Positions 1 through 12,859 of a stretch of 64,000 bases of DNA are shown piece after piece. A program made the position numbers and the translations under genes. The notes below the pieces were generated by a model that was not told where the DNA came from, did not search any database, and saw only the letters and a list, made by a program, of their open reading frames with translations. The DNA is from Calliopsis andreniformis. Lineage: Eukaryota; Arthropoda; Insecta; Hymenoptera; Andrenidae. The stretch spans positions 372,001 through 436,000 of the forward strand of contig NW_027480594.1 in the NCBI RefSeq assembly GCF_051401765.1, in the 5' to 3' direction. Position 1 is the first letter of the stretch. Each line of letters starts with the position of its first letter.

Positions 1-2690
1 TCCTCATTTCTCAATCCTCAATCCTAAATACTCAATCGTCACTCCTCAATCCCCAATCCTCAATCTTCATTCCTCAATCTTCAATCCTCAATCCTCAATC
101 CTCAATCCTCAATCCTCAATACTCAACCATCAATCCTCAGTTCTCAAAAGAATATCATCAATTCACAGATTTCAATACTCAATACTCAATCTGCAATCTT
201 CAAATCTCTATCCACAAACATCAATTCTCACCTCTGAACCCTCAACACTCAGTCCCCAATCCTCAATATTCAATCCTCAATCCTCAATCCTCAATCCTCA
301 ATCCTCAATCTTCAATCCTCAATACTCAATCTACAATCCTCAATCCTCAATCCTCAATCCTCATTCCTCAATCCTCAATCGTCAGTCTTCAACCCTCAAT
401 ACTCAATCTTCAATACTCAACACTCAATCCTCAATCTTCAATCCTCGATCCTCAATCCTCAATCCTCAATCCTCAATCTTCAATCCTCAATACTCAATCT
501 TCAATCCTCAATCCTCAATCCTCAATCCTCAATCCTCATTCTTCAATCCTCAATACCCAATCCTCAATCTTCAATCCTCAATCCTCAGTCCTCAATCCTC
601 AATCCTCAATCCTCATTCTTCAATCCTCAATACCCAATCCTCAATCTTCAATCCTCAATCCTCAGTCCTCAATTCTCAATCATCAATCCTCAATCTTCAA
701 TCCTCAATACTCAATCTTCAATCCTCAATCCTCAATCCTCAATCCTCAATCCTCAATCCTCAGTCTTCAATCCTCAATACCCAATCCTCAATCTTCAATC
801 CTCAATCCTCAATCCTCAATTCTCAATCATCAATCCTCAGTCCTCAGTCCTCAAACCTCAATCCTCAATCCTCGTTCCTCAATCCTGAATTTTCAATACC
901 CAAAAGTCAATGTCCAATCCTAGATCCTCAATCCCCAATCCTCAGTCCTTAATCCTCAATCTTCAATCCTCAATCGCCAGTCCTCAATCCTCAATCCTCT
1001 GTGCTGAATCGTCAATCCTCAAGCCTCAGTCCTCAATCCTCAATCCTCAATCCTCAAACCTCAATCCTCAACCGTCAGTCCTCGTCCTCAATCCTCAACC
1101 CTCAATCCTCAATCCTCAATCTTCAATCATCAATACTCAATCTTCAATCCTCAATACTCAATCCTCAATCGTCAATCCTCAATCCCCAATCCTCAATCTT
1201 CAATGCTCAATCCTCAATCCTCAATCCTCAATCCTCAATCCTCAATCTTCAATCCTCAATACTCAATCTTCAATCCTCAATCCTCAATCCTCAATCCTCA
1301 ATCCTCAATCCTCAATCCTCAATCCTGAATCCTCAATCTTCAATCCACAATACTCAATCTGCAATCCTCAATCCTCAATCCTCAGTGATCAATACTCAAT
1401 CTTCAATACTCAATCCTCAATCCTCAATCCTCAATCCTCAATCCTCAATCCGCATTCCCCAATCCTCATTTCTCAACCCTCAATCCTCAACCCTTAGTCC
1501 CCATCCTCAATTCTCAATTCTCAATCCTCAATCCTCAATTCTCAATCTTCATCCTCAATAATCAATCTCCAATCCTAGATACTCAATACTCAATCCTCAA
1601 TCCCCAATATTCAATCCTCAATATTCAATCTCCAATCCTAGATCCTCAATCCTCAATCCTCAATCCTCAATTCTCAATCCTCATTCTTCAAACCTCAATA
1701 CCCAATTCTCAATCTTCATTCTCAATAATCAATCTCCAATCCTAGATCCTCAATCCTCAATCCTCAACGCCCAATCTTCAATCCTCAATAATCAATCTGA
1801 AATCCTAGATCCTCAATCCTCAATCCTCAACCCTCAATCATCAATTGTCATTCTTCAAACCTCAATACCCAATCCTCAATCTTCAATCCTCAATGCTCAA
1901 TCCTCAATCCTCAAGCCTCAGTCCTCAATCCTCAATCCTCAATCCTCAAACCTCAATCCTCAACCGTCAGTCCTCGTCCTCAATCCTCAACCCTCAATCC
2001 TCAGTCCTCAATCTTCAATCATCACTAATCAATCTTCAATCCTCAATCATCAATCCTCTATCCTCAGTCCTCAATCCTCTATATTCAACACTCAACCCTC
2101 AACCATCAATCCTCAATACTCAACCATCAATCCTCAATTCTCAATACTCAATAGAACATCCTGAACTCTTATGGTTCAATGTTCAATCCAGAATATTCAA
2201 TAATCAAATCTCAAACCTCAATCATCAATTCTCAACACTCAATTCTCAACACTCAGTCCTCTCTCTTCAATCCTACATCCTCAACCCTCAATCCTCAAGC
2301 GTCAATCCTCAATCCTCATTCTTCAATCCTCAATACCCAATACTCAATCTTCAATCCTCAATCCTCAATCCTCATTTCTCAATGCTCTATCCTCAGTCCT
2401 CAGTCCTCAAACCTCAATCCTCAACCGTCAGCCCCCATGCTCGATCCTCAATCCTCGATCTTCAATCCTCAATCCTCAATCCTCAATACTCAATCTTCAA
2501 TCCTCAATCCTTAGTCCTCATACATCAATTCTGAATCCTCAATCCTGAATCCTCAATCTTCAGACCTCAGTCCTAATCAATCTGTTGTCAATCCTCAATC
2601 CTCAATAGAATATCCTCAATTCAAAGTTTTCAATACTCAATACCCAATCTGCAATCTTCAAACCTCTATCCACAAACATCAATTCTCACC
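1..2690 (+). repeat. ~3-kb block, copy 1 (R1a)
   Basis: This block recurs at 3166-5562. The shift is 3165 bp for the A-like box (146 to 3311), 3046 bp from the CTCGTTCC landmark onward (871 to 3917), and 2872 bp at the C box (2150 to 5022) and A box (2604 to 5476). The first change in shift, 119 bp, is 17 heptamers; the second, 174 bp, is 25 heptamers less one base, which fits inclusion of one 6-base unit. It holds an A/B chimeric box at 146, a C box at 2150 and an A box at 2604. The open + frames here (for example 910-1497 and 1845-2534) are repeat artefacts. Confidence 0.85.
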
Positions 2691-3165
2691 TCTCAACCCT
2701 CAACACTCAGTCCCCAATCCTCAATATTCAATCCTCAATCCTCAATCCTCAATCCTCAATCCTCAACCTTCAATCCTCAATACTCATTCTTCAATCCTCA
2801 ATCCTCAATCCTCAATCCTCAATCCTCAATCGTCAGTCTTCAACACTCAATACTCAATCTTCAATCCTCAGTCCTCAATCCTCAATCCTCAATCCTCAAT
2901 CCTGAATCCTCAATCGTCAGTCTTCAACCCTCAATACTCAATCTTCGATACTCAACACTCAATCCTCAATCCTCAATCCTCAATGCTCAATCCTCATTCT
3001 TCAGTCCTCAATACCCAATCCTCAATCTTCAATCCTCAATCCTCAATCCTCAATTCTCAATCCCCTATCTTCAATCCTCAATACTAAATCTTCAGTCCTC
3101 GATGCTCAATCCTCAATCCTCAATCCTCATTCTACAATCCTCAATACTCAATCTTGAAACATCAA
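2691..3165 (+). repeat. Heptamer filler between R1a and R1b
   Basis: Ordinary degenerate heptamers with no box. The first part, starting from the CACCTCT landmark near 2690, resembles the sequence that follows the A-like box at 3311, so it looks like a truncated copy of that flank. Nothing else is visible. Confidence 0.6.
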
Positions 3166-5562
3166 TCCTCAATTCTCAATCCTCAATCCTAAATACTCAA
3201 TCGTCACTGCTCAATCCCCAATCCTCAATCTTCATTCCTCAATCTTCAATCCTCAATCCTCAATCATCAATCCTCAATCCTCAATGCTCAACCATCAATC
3301 CTCAGTTCTCAATAGAATATCATCAATTCACAGATTTCAATACTCAATACTCAATCTGCAATCTTCAAATCTCCATCCACAAACATCAATTCTCACCTCT
3401 GAACCCTCAACACTCAGTCCCCAATCCTCAATATTCAATCCTCAATCCTCAATCCTCAATCCTCAATCCTCAATCTTCAATCCTCAATACTCAATCTACA
3501 ATCCTCAATCCTCAATCCTCAATCCTCATTCCTCAATCCTCAATCGTCAGTCTTCAACCCTCAATACTCAATCTTCACTACTCAACACTCAATCCTCAAT
3601 CTTCAATCCTCGATCCTCAATCCTCAATCCTCAATCCTCAATCCTCAATTCTCACTCCTCTATCTTCAATCCTCAATACTAAATCTTCAATCCTCAATCC
3701 TCGATCCTCAATCCTCAATTCTCAATCCTCAATCGTCAGTCTTCTATCCTCAATACTCAATCTTCAATCCACAACACTCAATCCTCAATCCTCAATCCTC
3801 AATCCTCATTCTTCAATCCTCAATACCCAATTCTCAATCTTCAATCCTCAATCCTCAATCCTCAATTCTCAATCATCAATCCTCAGTCCTCAGTCCTCAA
3901 ACCTCAATCCTCAATCCTCGTTCCTCAATCCTGAATTTTCAATACCCACAAGTCAATCTCCAATCCTAGATCCTCAATCCCCAATCCTCAGTCCTTAATC
4001 CTCAATCTTCAATCCTCAATCGCCAGTTCTCAATCCTCAATCCTCTATGCTGAATCGTCAATCCTCAAGCCTCAGTCCTCAATCCTCAATCCTCAATCCT
4101 CAAACCTCAATCCTCAACCGTCAGTCCTCGTCCTCAATCCTCAACCCTCAATCCTCAATCCTCAATCTTCAATCATCAATACTCAATCTTCAATCCTCAA
4201 TACTCAATCCTCAATCGTCAATCCTCAATCCCCAATCCTCAATCTTCAATGTTCAATCCTCAATCCTCAATCCTCAATCCTCAATCCTCAATCTTCAATC
4301 CTCAATACTCAATCTTCAATCCTCAATCCTCCATCCTCAATCCTCAGTCCTCAATCCTCAATCCTGAATCCTCAATCTTCAATCCACAATACTCAATCTG
4401 CAATCCTCAATCCTCAATCCTCAGTGATCAATATTCAATCTTCAATACTCAATCCTCAATCCTCAATCCTCAATCCTCAATCCTCAATCCTCATTCCCCA
4501 ATCCTCATTTCTCAACCCTCAATCCTCAACCCTTAGTCCCCATCCTCAATTCTCAATTCTCAATCCTCAATCCTCAATTCTCAATCTTCATCCTCAATAA
4601 TCAATCTCCAATCCTAGATCCTCAATCCTCAATCCTCAATGCCCAATCTTCAATCCTCAATAATCAATCTGAAATCCTAGGTCCTCAATCCTCAATCCTC
4701 AACCCTCAATCATCAATTGTCATTCTTCAAACCTCAATACCCAATCCTCAATCTTCACTCCTCAATGCTCAATCCTCAATCCTCAAGCCTCAGTCCTCAA
4801 CCCTCAATCCTCAATCCTCAAACCTCAATCCTCAACCGTCAGTCCTCGTCCTCAATCCTCAACCCTCAATCCTCAGTCCTCAATCTTCAATCATCACTAA
4901 TCAATCTTCAATCCTCAATCATCAATCCTCAATCCTCAGTCCTCAATCCTCAATATTCAACAATCAACCCTCAACCATCAATCCTCAATACTCAACCATC
5001 AATCCTCAATTCTCAATACTCAATAGAACATCCTGAACTCTTATGGTTCAATGCTCAATCCAGAATATTCAATAATCAAATCTCAAACCTCAAGCATCAA
5101 TTCTCAACACTCAATTCTCAACACTCAGTCCTCTCTCTTCAATCCTACATCCTCAACCCTCAATCCTCAAGCGTCAATCCGCAATCCTCATTCTTCAATC
5201 CTCAATACCCAATACTCAATCTTCAATCCTCAATCCTCAATCCTCATTTCTCAATGCTCTATCCTCAGTCCTCAGTCCTCAAACCTCAATCCTCAACCGT
5301 CAGCCCCCATGCTCGATCCTCAATCCTCGATCTTCAATCCTCAATCCTCAATCCTCAATACTCAATCTTCAATCCTCAATCCTTAGTCCTCATACATCAA
5401 TTCTGAATCCTCAATCCTGAATCCTCAATCTTCAGACCTCAGTCCTAATCAATCTGTTGTCAATCCTCAATCCTCAATAGAATATCCTCAATTCAAAGTT
5501 TTCAATAGTCAATACTCAATCTGCAATCTTCAAACCTCTATCCACAAACATCAATTCTCATC
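3166..5562 (+). repeat. ~3-kb block, copy 2 (R1b)
   Basis: Near-identical by eye to 1-2690, including the chimeric A/B box (3311), the CTCGTTCC landmark (3917), the variant C box (5022) and the A box (5476). It lacks a 119-bp and a 174-bp stretch present in copy 1. After about 5560 it departs from copy 1 and follows the 11.4-kb block instead, which marks a recombination junction. Confidence 0.85.
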
Positions 5563-5970
5563 ACTCAACACTCAATCCTCAGTCCTCAATCATCAATCCT
5601 CAATCTTCAATACTCAATCCTCAATCCTCAATCCTCAATCCTCATTCCTCAATCATCAGTCCTCAATCTTCAACACTCAATCCCCAATCCTCAATCGTCA
5701 GTCTTCTATCCTCAATACTCAATCTTCAATCCTCAACACTCAATCCTCTATCCTCAATCCTCAATCCTCATTCTTCAATCCTCAATACCCAATCCTCAAT
5801 CATCAATCTTCAATCCTCAATCCTCAGTCCTCAATCCTCAATCCTCAATCGTCAGGCTTCAATCCTCAATACTCGATCTTCTATCCTCAATCCTCAAACC
5901 TCAATCCTCAATCCTCACTCTTCAATCCTCAATCCCCAATACTCAATCTTCAATCATCAATCCTCAATCC
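5476..5970 (+). repeat. A-box flank shared with 11406-11900
   Basis: From the A box at 5476 this stretch matches the one starting at 11406 (shift 5930 bp), including the distinctive TTTTCAATAGTCAATAC variant just inside the box. The match ends near 5970, where this copy reads CCCAATT and the other reads CTCATTT. Confidence 0.75.
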
Positions 5971-5989
5971 CCAATTCTCAATCCTCAAT

Positions 5990-8111
5990 CCTCAGTCCTC
6001 AGTCCTCAAACCTCAATCCTCAACCCTCAGCCCTCATCGTCAATCCTCAATCCTCAATCCTCAATCCTTAACCTTCAATCCTCAATACTCAAGCTTCAAT
6101 CCTCAATCATCGATTCTCAACCCTCAATCCTCAATCCTCAATCCTCAGTCCTCAATTCTCAATACTCAATCGTCAGCCTTCAATCCTCAATACTCAATCT
6201 TCTATCCTCAATCCTCAATCCTCAATCCTCAATCCTCATTCTTGAATTCTCAATACCCAATACTCAATCTTCAATCCTCAATCCTCAATCCTCAATTCTC
6301 AATCCTGTACCTTCAGTCCTCAATACTAAATCTTCAATCATCAATCCTCGATCCTCAATCCTCAATACTCAATCCTCAATCGTCCGTCTTCTATCCTCAA
6401 TACTCAATCTTCAATCCTCAACACTCAATCCTCAATCCTCAATCCTCAATCCTCAATCATCAATCCTCAATCTTCAATACTCAATACTCAATCCTCAATC
6501 CCCAATCCTCAATCCTCAATCATCAATCCTCAACCTTCAATACTCATTCCTCAATCCTCAATCTTCAATCCTCAATACTCAACCATCAATCCTCAGTTCT
6601 CAACACTCAATAGAATATCCTGAATTCTCAGGATTCAATACTCAAACCTCAATCCTCAACCCTCTGCCCTCATCCTCCGTCCTCAATCCTCAATCCTCAA
6701 TCCTCATTCTTGAGTCCCCGATACACAATTTTCAATCCTCAATCCTCAATCCTCAATCCTCAATCCTCAATCCTCAGTCATTAATACTCAATCTTCAATA
6801 CTCAATCCTCAATCCTCAATCCTCAATCCTCAATACTCAATCCTCAATCCTCAATCCTCATTCCTCAATGATCAATCCTCAATCCTCAATCTTCAATCCT
6901 CAAAACTCAATCTTCAATCCTCAATCCTCAATCCTCAATCGTCAATCTTCAGTCCTCAATACACAATCCTCAATCCTGAATCTTCAATCGTCAATACTCA
7001 TTCTTCAATCCTCAATCCTCAACCCTCGACCCTCAATTTTCATTCCTCAATCCTCAATCCTCAATCCTCAATCCTCAATCCTCAATCCTCAATCCTCAAT
7101 CGTCAATCTTCAATCCTCAATACTCAATCTTCAATCCTCAATCCTCAATCCTCAATCCTCAATCCTCATTCTTCAATCCTCAGTACCCAAACCTGAATCT
7201 TCAATCCTCAATCCTCAATACTCAATCCTCAATCCTCAACACTCATTCTTCAATCCTCAATACCCAATCCTCAATCTTCAATCCTCAATCCTCAATCCCC
7301 AATTCTCAATCCTCAATCCTCAGGCCTCAGTCCTCAATCCTCAATCATCAATCCTCAATACTCAATACTCAATCCTCAATCCCCAATCCTCAATCCTCAA
7401 TCCTCAATTCTCATTCTTCAATCCTCACTACCCAATCCTCAATCTTCAATCCTCAATCCTCAATCCTCAATTCTCAATCCTCTATCTTCAATCCTAAATA
7501 CTAAATCTTCGATCCTCAATCCTCAATCCTCAATCCTCAATCCTCAATCCTCATTCTACAATCCTCAATACTCAATCTTGAATCATCAATCGTCAACTCT
7601 CAATCCTCAATCCTCAATCCTCAATCGTCACTCCTCAATCCCCAATCCTCAATCTTCGATCCTCAATCCTCAATCTTCAATCCTCAATCCTCAATCCTCA
7701 ATCCTCAATCCTCGATCCTCAATCCTCAATTCTCAATCCTCAATCGTCAGTCTTCTATCCTCAATACTCAATCTTCAATCCACAACACTCAATCCTCAAT
7801 CCTCAATCCTCAATCCTGATTCTTCAATCCTCAATACCCAATCCTCAATCTTCAATCCTCAACCCTCAATCCTCAATTCTCAATCATCAATCCTCAGTCC
7901 TCAGTCCTCAAACCTCAATCCTCAATTCTCGTTCCTCAATCCTGAATTTTCAATACCCAAAAGTCAATCTCCAGTCCTAGATCCTCAATCCCCAATCCTC
8001 AGTCCTTAATACTCAATCTTCAATCCTCAATCGCCAGTCCTCAATCCTCAATCCTCTATGCTGAATCGTCAATCCTCAAGCCTCAGTCCTCAATCCTCAA
8101 TCCTCAATCCT
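5990..8111 (+). repeat. Long-distance duplication, copy 1 (partner 40750-42871)
   Basis: The match to 40750-42871 holds at a constant shift of 34,760 bp, from the CTCAGTCCTCAGTCC landmark near 5990 to divergence at 8112. Differences visible between copies are scattered single bases. It contains a B box at 6609 with its hairpin at 6617-6634. A constant shift over about 2.1 kb without a net indel suggests a recent copying event. Confidence 0.85.
6617..6634. repeat. Perfect 7-bp inverted repeat inside B box
   Basis: ATCCTGA-ATTC-TCAGGAT: the 7-base arms are exactly complementary around a 4-base loop. It is one of the few self-complementary spots in an array whose + strand almost lacks G. The same hairpin occurs in most B boxes. 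Confidence 0.85.
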
Positions 8112-8935
8112 CAAACCTCAATCTTCAACCGTCAGTCCTCGTCCTCAATCCTCAACCCTCAATCCTCAATCCTCAATCTTCAATCATCAATACTCAATCT
8201 TCAATCCTCAATACTCAATCCTCAATCGTCAATCCTCAATCCCCAATCCTCAATCTTCAATGCTCAATCCTCAATCCTCAATCCTCAATCCTCAATCCTC
8301 AATCTTCAATCCTCAGTACTCAATCTTCAATCCTCAATCCTCAATCCTCAATCCTCAACCCTCAATCCTCAATCCTGAATCCTCAATCTTCAATCCACAA
8401 TACTCAATCTGCAATCCTCAATCCTCAATCCTCAGTGATCAATACTCAATCTTCAATACTCAATCCTCAATCCTCAATCCTCAATCCTCAATCCTCAATC
8501 CTCATTCCCCAATCCTCATTTCTCAACCCTCAATCCTTAACCCTTAGTCCCCATCCTCAATTCTCAATTCTCAATCCTCAATCCTCAATTCTCAATCTTC
8601 ATCCTCAATAATCAATCTCCAATCCTAGATACTCAATCCTCAATCCTCAATCCCCAATCTTCAATCCTCAATATTCAATCTCCAATCCTAGATCCTCAAT
8701 CCTCAATCCTCAATCCTCAATTCTCAATCCTCATTCTTCAAACCTCAATACCCAATTCTCAATCTTCATTCTCAATAATCAATCTCCAATCCTAGATCCT
8801 CAATCCTCAATCCTCAATCCCCAATCTTCAATCCTCAATAATCAATCTGAAATCCTAGATCCTCAATCCTCAATCCTCAACCCTCAATCATCAATTATCA
8901 TTCTTCAAACCTCAATACCCAATCCTCAATCTTCT
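7700..8935 (+). repeat. Third copy of part of the R1 block (R1c)
   Basis: Matches 3689-4740 at a shift of 4011 bp and the corresponding part of 1-1840 at 7057 bp. Shared landmarks are the CTCGTTCC-type site, the TATGCTGAATCG site and the CTCGTC 6-base unit. In the 8600-8800 part it follows copy 1 rather than copy 2. It overlaps the end of the 34.76-kb duplication, so that duplication carried part of R1 to 42.4-43.3 kb. Confidence 0.75.
8112..8501 (+). repeat. Segment absent from the partner copy at 42871
   Basis: The partner copy jumps at 42871 from the equivalent of 8111 to the equivalent of 8502. The shift changes from 34,760 to 34,369 bp, a difference of 391 bp, which is 56 units with one of them 6 bases long. 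The missing piece does include one such unit (CTCGTC, near 8140). This is an in-register deletion in one copy or an insertion in the other. Confidence 0.8.
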
Positions 8936-9397
8936 ATGCTCAATCCTCAATCCTCAATCCTCAATCCTCATTCTTGTATCCTCAATACCCAATACTCAAT
9001 CTTCAATCCTCAATCCTCAATCCTCAATTCTCAATCCTCTACATTCAGTCCTCAATACTAAATCTTCAATCCTCAATCCTCGATCCTCAATCCTCAATCC
9101 TCAATCCTCAATCGTCCGTCTTCTATCCACAATACTCAATCTTCAATCCTCAACACTCAATCCTCAATCCTCAATCCTCAATCCTCAATACTCAACCATC
9201 AATCCTCAGTTCTCAACACTCAATAGAATATCCTGAATTCTCAGGATTCAATACTCAAACCTCAATCCTCAACCCTCAGCCCTCATCCTCCGTCCTCAAT
9301 CCTCAATCCTCAATCCTCAATCCACAATCCTCAATCCTCAGTCATCAATACTCAATCTTCAATACTCAATCCTCAATCCTCAATCCTCAATCCTCAA
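8721..9397 (+). repeat. 677-bp tandem unit, copy 1
   Basis: The same sequence starts again at 9398. Landmarks: TTCTCAATCCTCATTC at 8721 and 9398, and B box at 9222 and 9899. The length 677 equals 97 units with two 6-base units (TTCATT and CTCATC), both visible inside. Confidence 0.9.
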
Positions 9398-10074
9398 TTC
9401 TCAATCCTCATTCTTCAAACCTCAATACCCAATTCTCAATCTTCATTCTCAATAATCAATCTCCAATCCTAGATCCTCAATCCTCAATCCTCAATCCCCA
9501 ATCTTCAATCCTCAATAATCAATCTGAAATCCTAGATCCTCAATCCTCAATCCTCAACCCTCAATCATCAATTATCATTCTTCAAACCTCAATACCCAAT
9601 CCTCAATCTCCTATGCTCAATCCTCAATCCTCAATCCTCAATCCTCATTCTTGTATCCTCAATACCCAATACTCAATCTTCAATCCTCAATCCTCAATCC
9701 TCAATTCTCAATCCTCTACATTCAGTCCTCAATACTAAATCTTCAATCCTCAATCCTCGGTCCTCAATCCTCAATCCTCAATCCTCAATCGTCCGTCTTC
9801 TATCCTCAATACTCAATCTTCAATCCTCAACACTCAATCCTCAATCCTCAATCCTCAATCCTCAATACTCAACCATCAATCCTCAGTTCTCAACACTCAA
9901 TAGAATATCCTGAATTCTCAGGATTCAATACTCAAACCTCAATCCTCAACCCTCAGCCCTCATCCTCCGTCCTCAATCCTCAATCCTCAATCCTCAATCC
10001 ACAATCCTCAATCCTCAGTCATCAATACTCAATCTTCAATACTCAATCCTCAATCCTCAATCCTCAATCCTCAA
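9398..10074 (+). repeat. 677-bp tandem unit, copy 2
   Basis: Head-to-tail second copy of 8721-9397, with B box at 9899. Scattered base differences from copy 1 are visible (for example CTCGGTC near 9757 where copy 1 has CTCGATC). Confidence 0.9.
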
Positions 10075-11405
10075 TACTCAATCCTCAGTCCTCAATCCTC
10101 ATTCCTCAAACCTCAATCCACAACCCTCAGTCCTCATCCTCAATTCTCAATTCTCAATCCTCAATCCTCAATCCTCAATCCTCAATCTTCAATCCTTAAT
10201 AATCAATTTTCAATCCTCAATCCTCAATACTCAGTCATCAATCCTCAATCTCCAATACTCAATCCTCAATCCTCAATCCTCTATCCTCAATCCTCAACCC
10301 TCAGTCCTCATTATCAGTTCTCAATTCTCAATCCTCAGTCCTCAGTCCTCAATCCTCAGTCCTCAATGATCAATCCTCAATCCTCAATCTTCAATCCTCA
10401 ATACTCAATCTTCAATCCTCAATCCTCAATCCTCAATCGTCAATCTTCAGTCCTCAATACTCAATCCTCAATCCTCAATCTTCAATCGTCAATACTCATT
10501 CTTCAATCCTCAATCCTCAACCCTCGACCCTCAATTTTCATTCCTCAATCCTCAATGCTCAATCCTCAACCCTCATTCTTCAATCCTCAATACCCAATCC
10601 TCAATCTACAATCCTCAATCCTCAATCCTCAATTCTCAATCCTCAATCCTCAGTCCTCAGTCCTCAAACCTCAATCCTCAACTCTCAGCCCTCATACTCA
10701 ATACTGAATCCTCAATCCACAATCCTCAGTCCTCAGTCATCAAACCTCAATCCTCAATCCTCTATCCCCAATCCTCAATCCTCAGTCCTCAATCATCAAT
10801 CCTCAATCTTCAATACTCAATCCTCAATCCTCAATCCTCAATCCTCATTCCTCAATCATCAATCCTTAATCTTCAATACTCAATCCTCAATCCTCAATCG
10901 TCAGTCTTCTATCCTCAATACTCAATCTTCAATCCTCAACACTCAATCCTCAATCCTCAATCCTCAATCCTCATTCTTCAATCCTCAATACCCAATCCTC
11001 AATCATCAATCTTCAATCCTCAATCCTCAGTCCTCAATCCTCAATCCTCAATCGTCAGGCTTCAATCCTCAATACTCAATCTTCTATCCCCAATCCTCAA
11101 ACCTCAATCCTCAATCCTCATTCTTCAATCCTCAATACCCAATACTCAATCTTCAATCATCAATCCTCAATCCTCATTTCTCAATGCTCTATCCTCAGTC
11201 CTCAGTCCTCAAACCTCAACCCTCAACCGTCAGCCCCCATCCTCAATCCTCAATACTCAATCTTCAATCCTGAATCCTCAATCCTCAATACTCAATCTTC
11301 AATCCTCAATCCTTAGACCTCAAACCTCAATTCTGAATCCTCAATCCTGAATCCTCAATCTTCAGACCTCAGTCCTCAACAATCTGTTGTCAATCCTCAA
11401 TCCTC
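10075..11405 (+). repeat. Block shared with 43.7-45.0 kb and 50.6-51.9 kb
   Basis: From the TCTCCAATACTC landmark near 10250 this matches 43.8 kb (shift 33,560 bp) and 50.7 kb (shift 40,456 bp). Relative to this copy, the 43.7-kb copy lacks 132 bp around 10094-10222, which is 19 units less one base. The last ~600 bp is a partial 727-bp unit that leads into the A box at 11406. Confidence 0.75.
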
Positions 11406-12132
11406 AATAGAATATCCTCAATTCAAAGTTTTCAATAGTCAATACTCAATCTGCAATCTTCAAACCTCTATCCACAAACATCAATTCTCATCACTCAACA
11501 CTCAATCCTCAGTCCTCAATCATCAATCCTCAATCTTCAATACTCAATCCTCAATCCTCAATCCTCAATCCTCATTCCTCAATCATCAGTCCTCAATCTT
11601 CAACACTCAATCCCCAATCCTCAATCGTCAGTCTTCTATCCTCAATACTCAATCTTCAATCCTCAACACTCAATCCTCTATCCTCAATCCTCAATCCTCA
11701 TTCTTCAATCCTCAATACCCAATCCTCAATCATCAATCTTCAATCCTCAATCCTCAGTCCTCAATCCTCAATCCTCAATCGTCAGGCTTCAATCCTCAAT
11801 ACTCGATCTTCTATCCTCAATCCTCGAACCTCAATCCTCAATCCTCACTCTTCAATCCTCAATACCCAATACTCAATCTTCAATCATCAATCCTCAATCC
11901 TCATTTCTCAATGCTCTATCCTCAGTCCTCAGTCCTCAAACCTCAATCCTCAACCGTCAGCCCCCATCCTCAATCCTCAATACTCAATCTTCAATCCTGA
12001 ATCCTCAATCCTCAATACTCAATCTTCAATCCTCAATCCTTAGTCCTCAAACCTCAATTCTGAATCCTCAATCCTGAATCCTCAATCTTCAGACCTCAGT
12101 CCTCAACAATCTGTTGTCAATCCTCAATCCTC
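11406..12132 (+). repeat. 727-bp higher-order unit, copy 1
   Basis: It starts at an A box and repeats at 12133 with the same internal order: A box, a CATTCTTC module, a CTCAGTC/CTCAAAC module and the CCCATC 6-base unit. The length 727 is 104 units with one 6-base unit. The same 727-bp spacing of A boxes occurs at 44973/45700 and at 51869/52596/53323. Confidence 0.85.
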
Positions 12133-12859
12133 AATAGAATATCCTCAATTCAAAGTTTTCAATAGTCAATACTCAATCTGCAATCTTCAAACCTCTATCC
12201 ACAAACATCAATTCTCATTACTCAACACTCAATCCTCAGTCCTCAATCATCAATCCTCAATCATCAATACTCAATCCTCAATCCTCAATCCTCAATCCTC
12301 ATTCCTCAATCATCAGTCCTCAATCTTCAACACTCAATCCTCAATCCTCAATCGTCAGTCTTCTATCCTCAATACTCAATCTTCAATCCTCAACACTCAA
12401 TCATCTATCCTCAATCCTCAATCCTCATTCTTCAATCCTCAATACCCAATCCTCAATCTTCAATCCTCAATCCTCAATCCTCAGTCCTCAATCCTCAATC
12501 CTCAATCGTCTGTCTTCAATCCTCAATACTCAATCTTCAATCCTCAGTCCTCAAACCTCAATCCTCAATCCTCATTCTTCGATCCTCAATACCCAATACT
12601 CAATCTTCAATCCTCAATCCTCAATCCTCATGTCTCAATGCTCTATCCTCAGTCCTCAGTCCTCAAACCTCAATCCTGAACCGTCAGCCCCCATCCTCAA
12701 TCGTCAATACTCAATCTTCAATCCTCAATCCTCAATCCTCAATACTCAATCTTCAATCCTCAATCCTTAGTCCTCAAACCTCAATTCTGAGTCCAAAATC
12801 CTGAATCCTCAATCTTCAGACCTCAGTCCTCAACAATCTGTTGTCAATCCTCAATCCTC
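12133..12859 (+). repeat. 727-bp higher-order unit, copy 2
   Basis: Second head-to-tail unit. It differs from copy 1 by scattered bases (for example TCGTCTGTC near 12508 instead of TCGTCAGGC). The next A box, at 12860, begins a 287-bp doublet rather than a further 727-bp unit. Confidence 0.85.

Noticed and set aside
2150..2310. C box as a mobile element fragment or promoter
   Set aside because: It stays in heptamer register, has no terminal repeats, target-site duplication or coding remnant, and copies move only together with surrounding blocks.
6617..6634. B-box hairpin as a transcription terminator
   Set aside because: There is no adjacent gene and no T-tract after the stem, and its recurrence follows block duplication.
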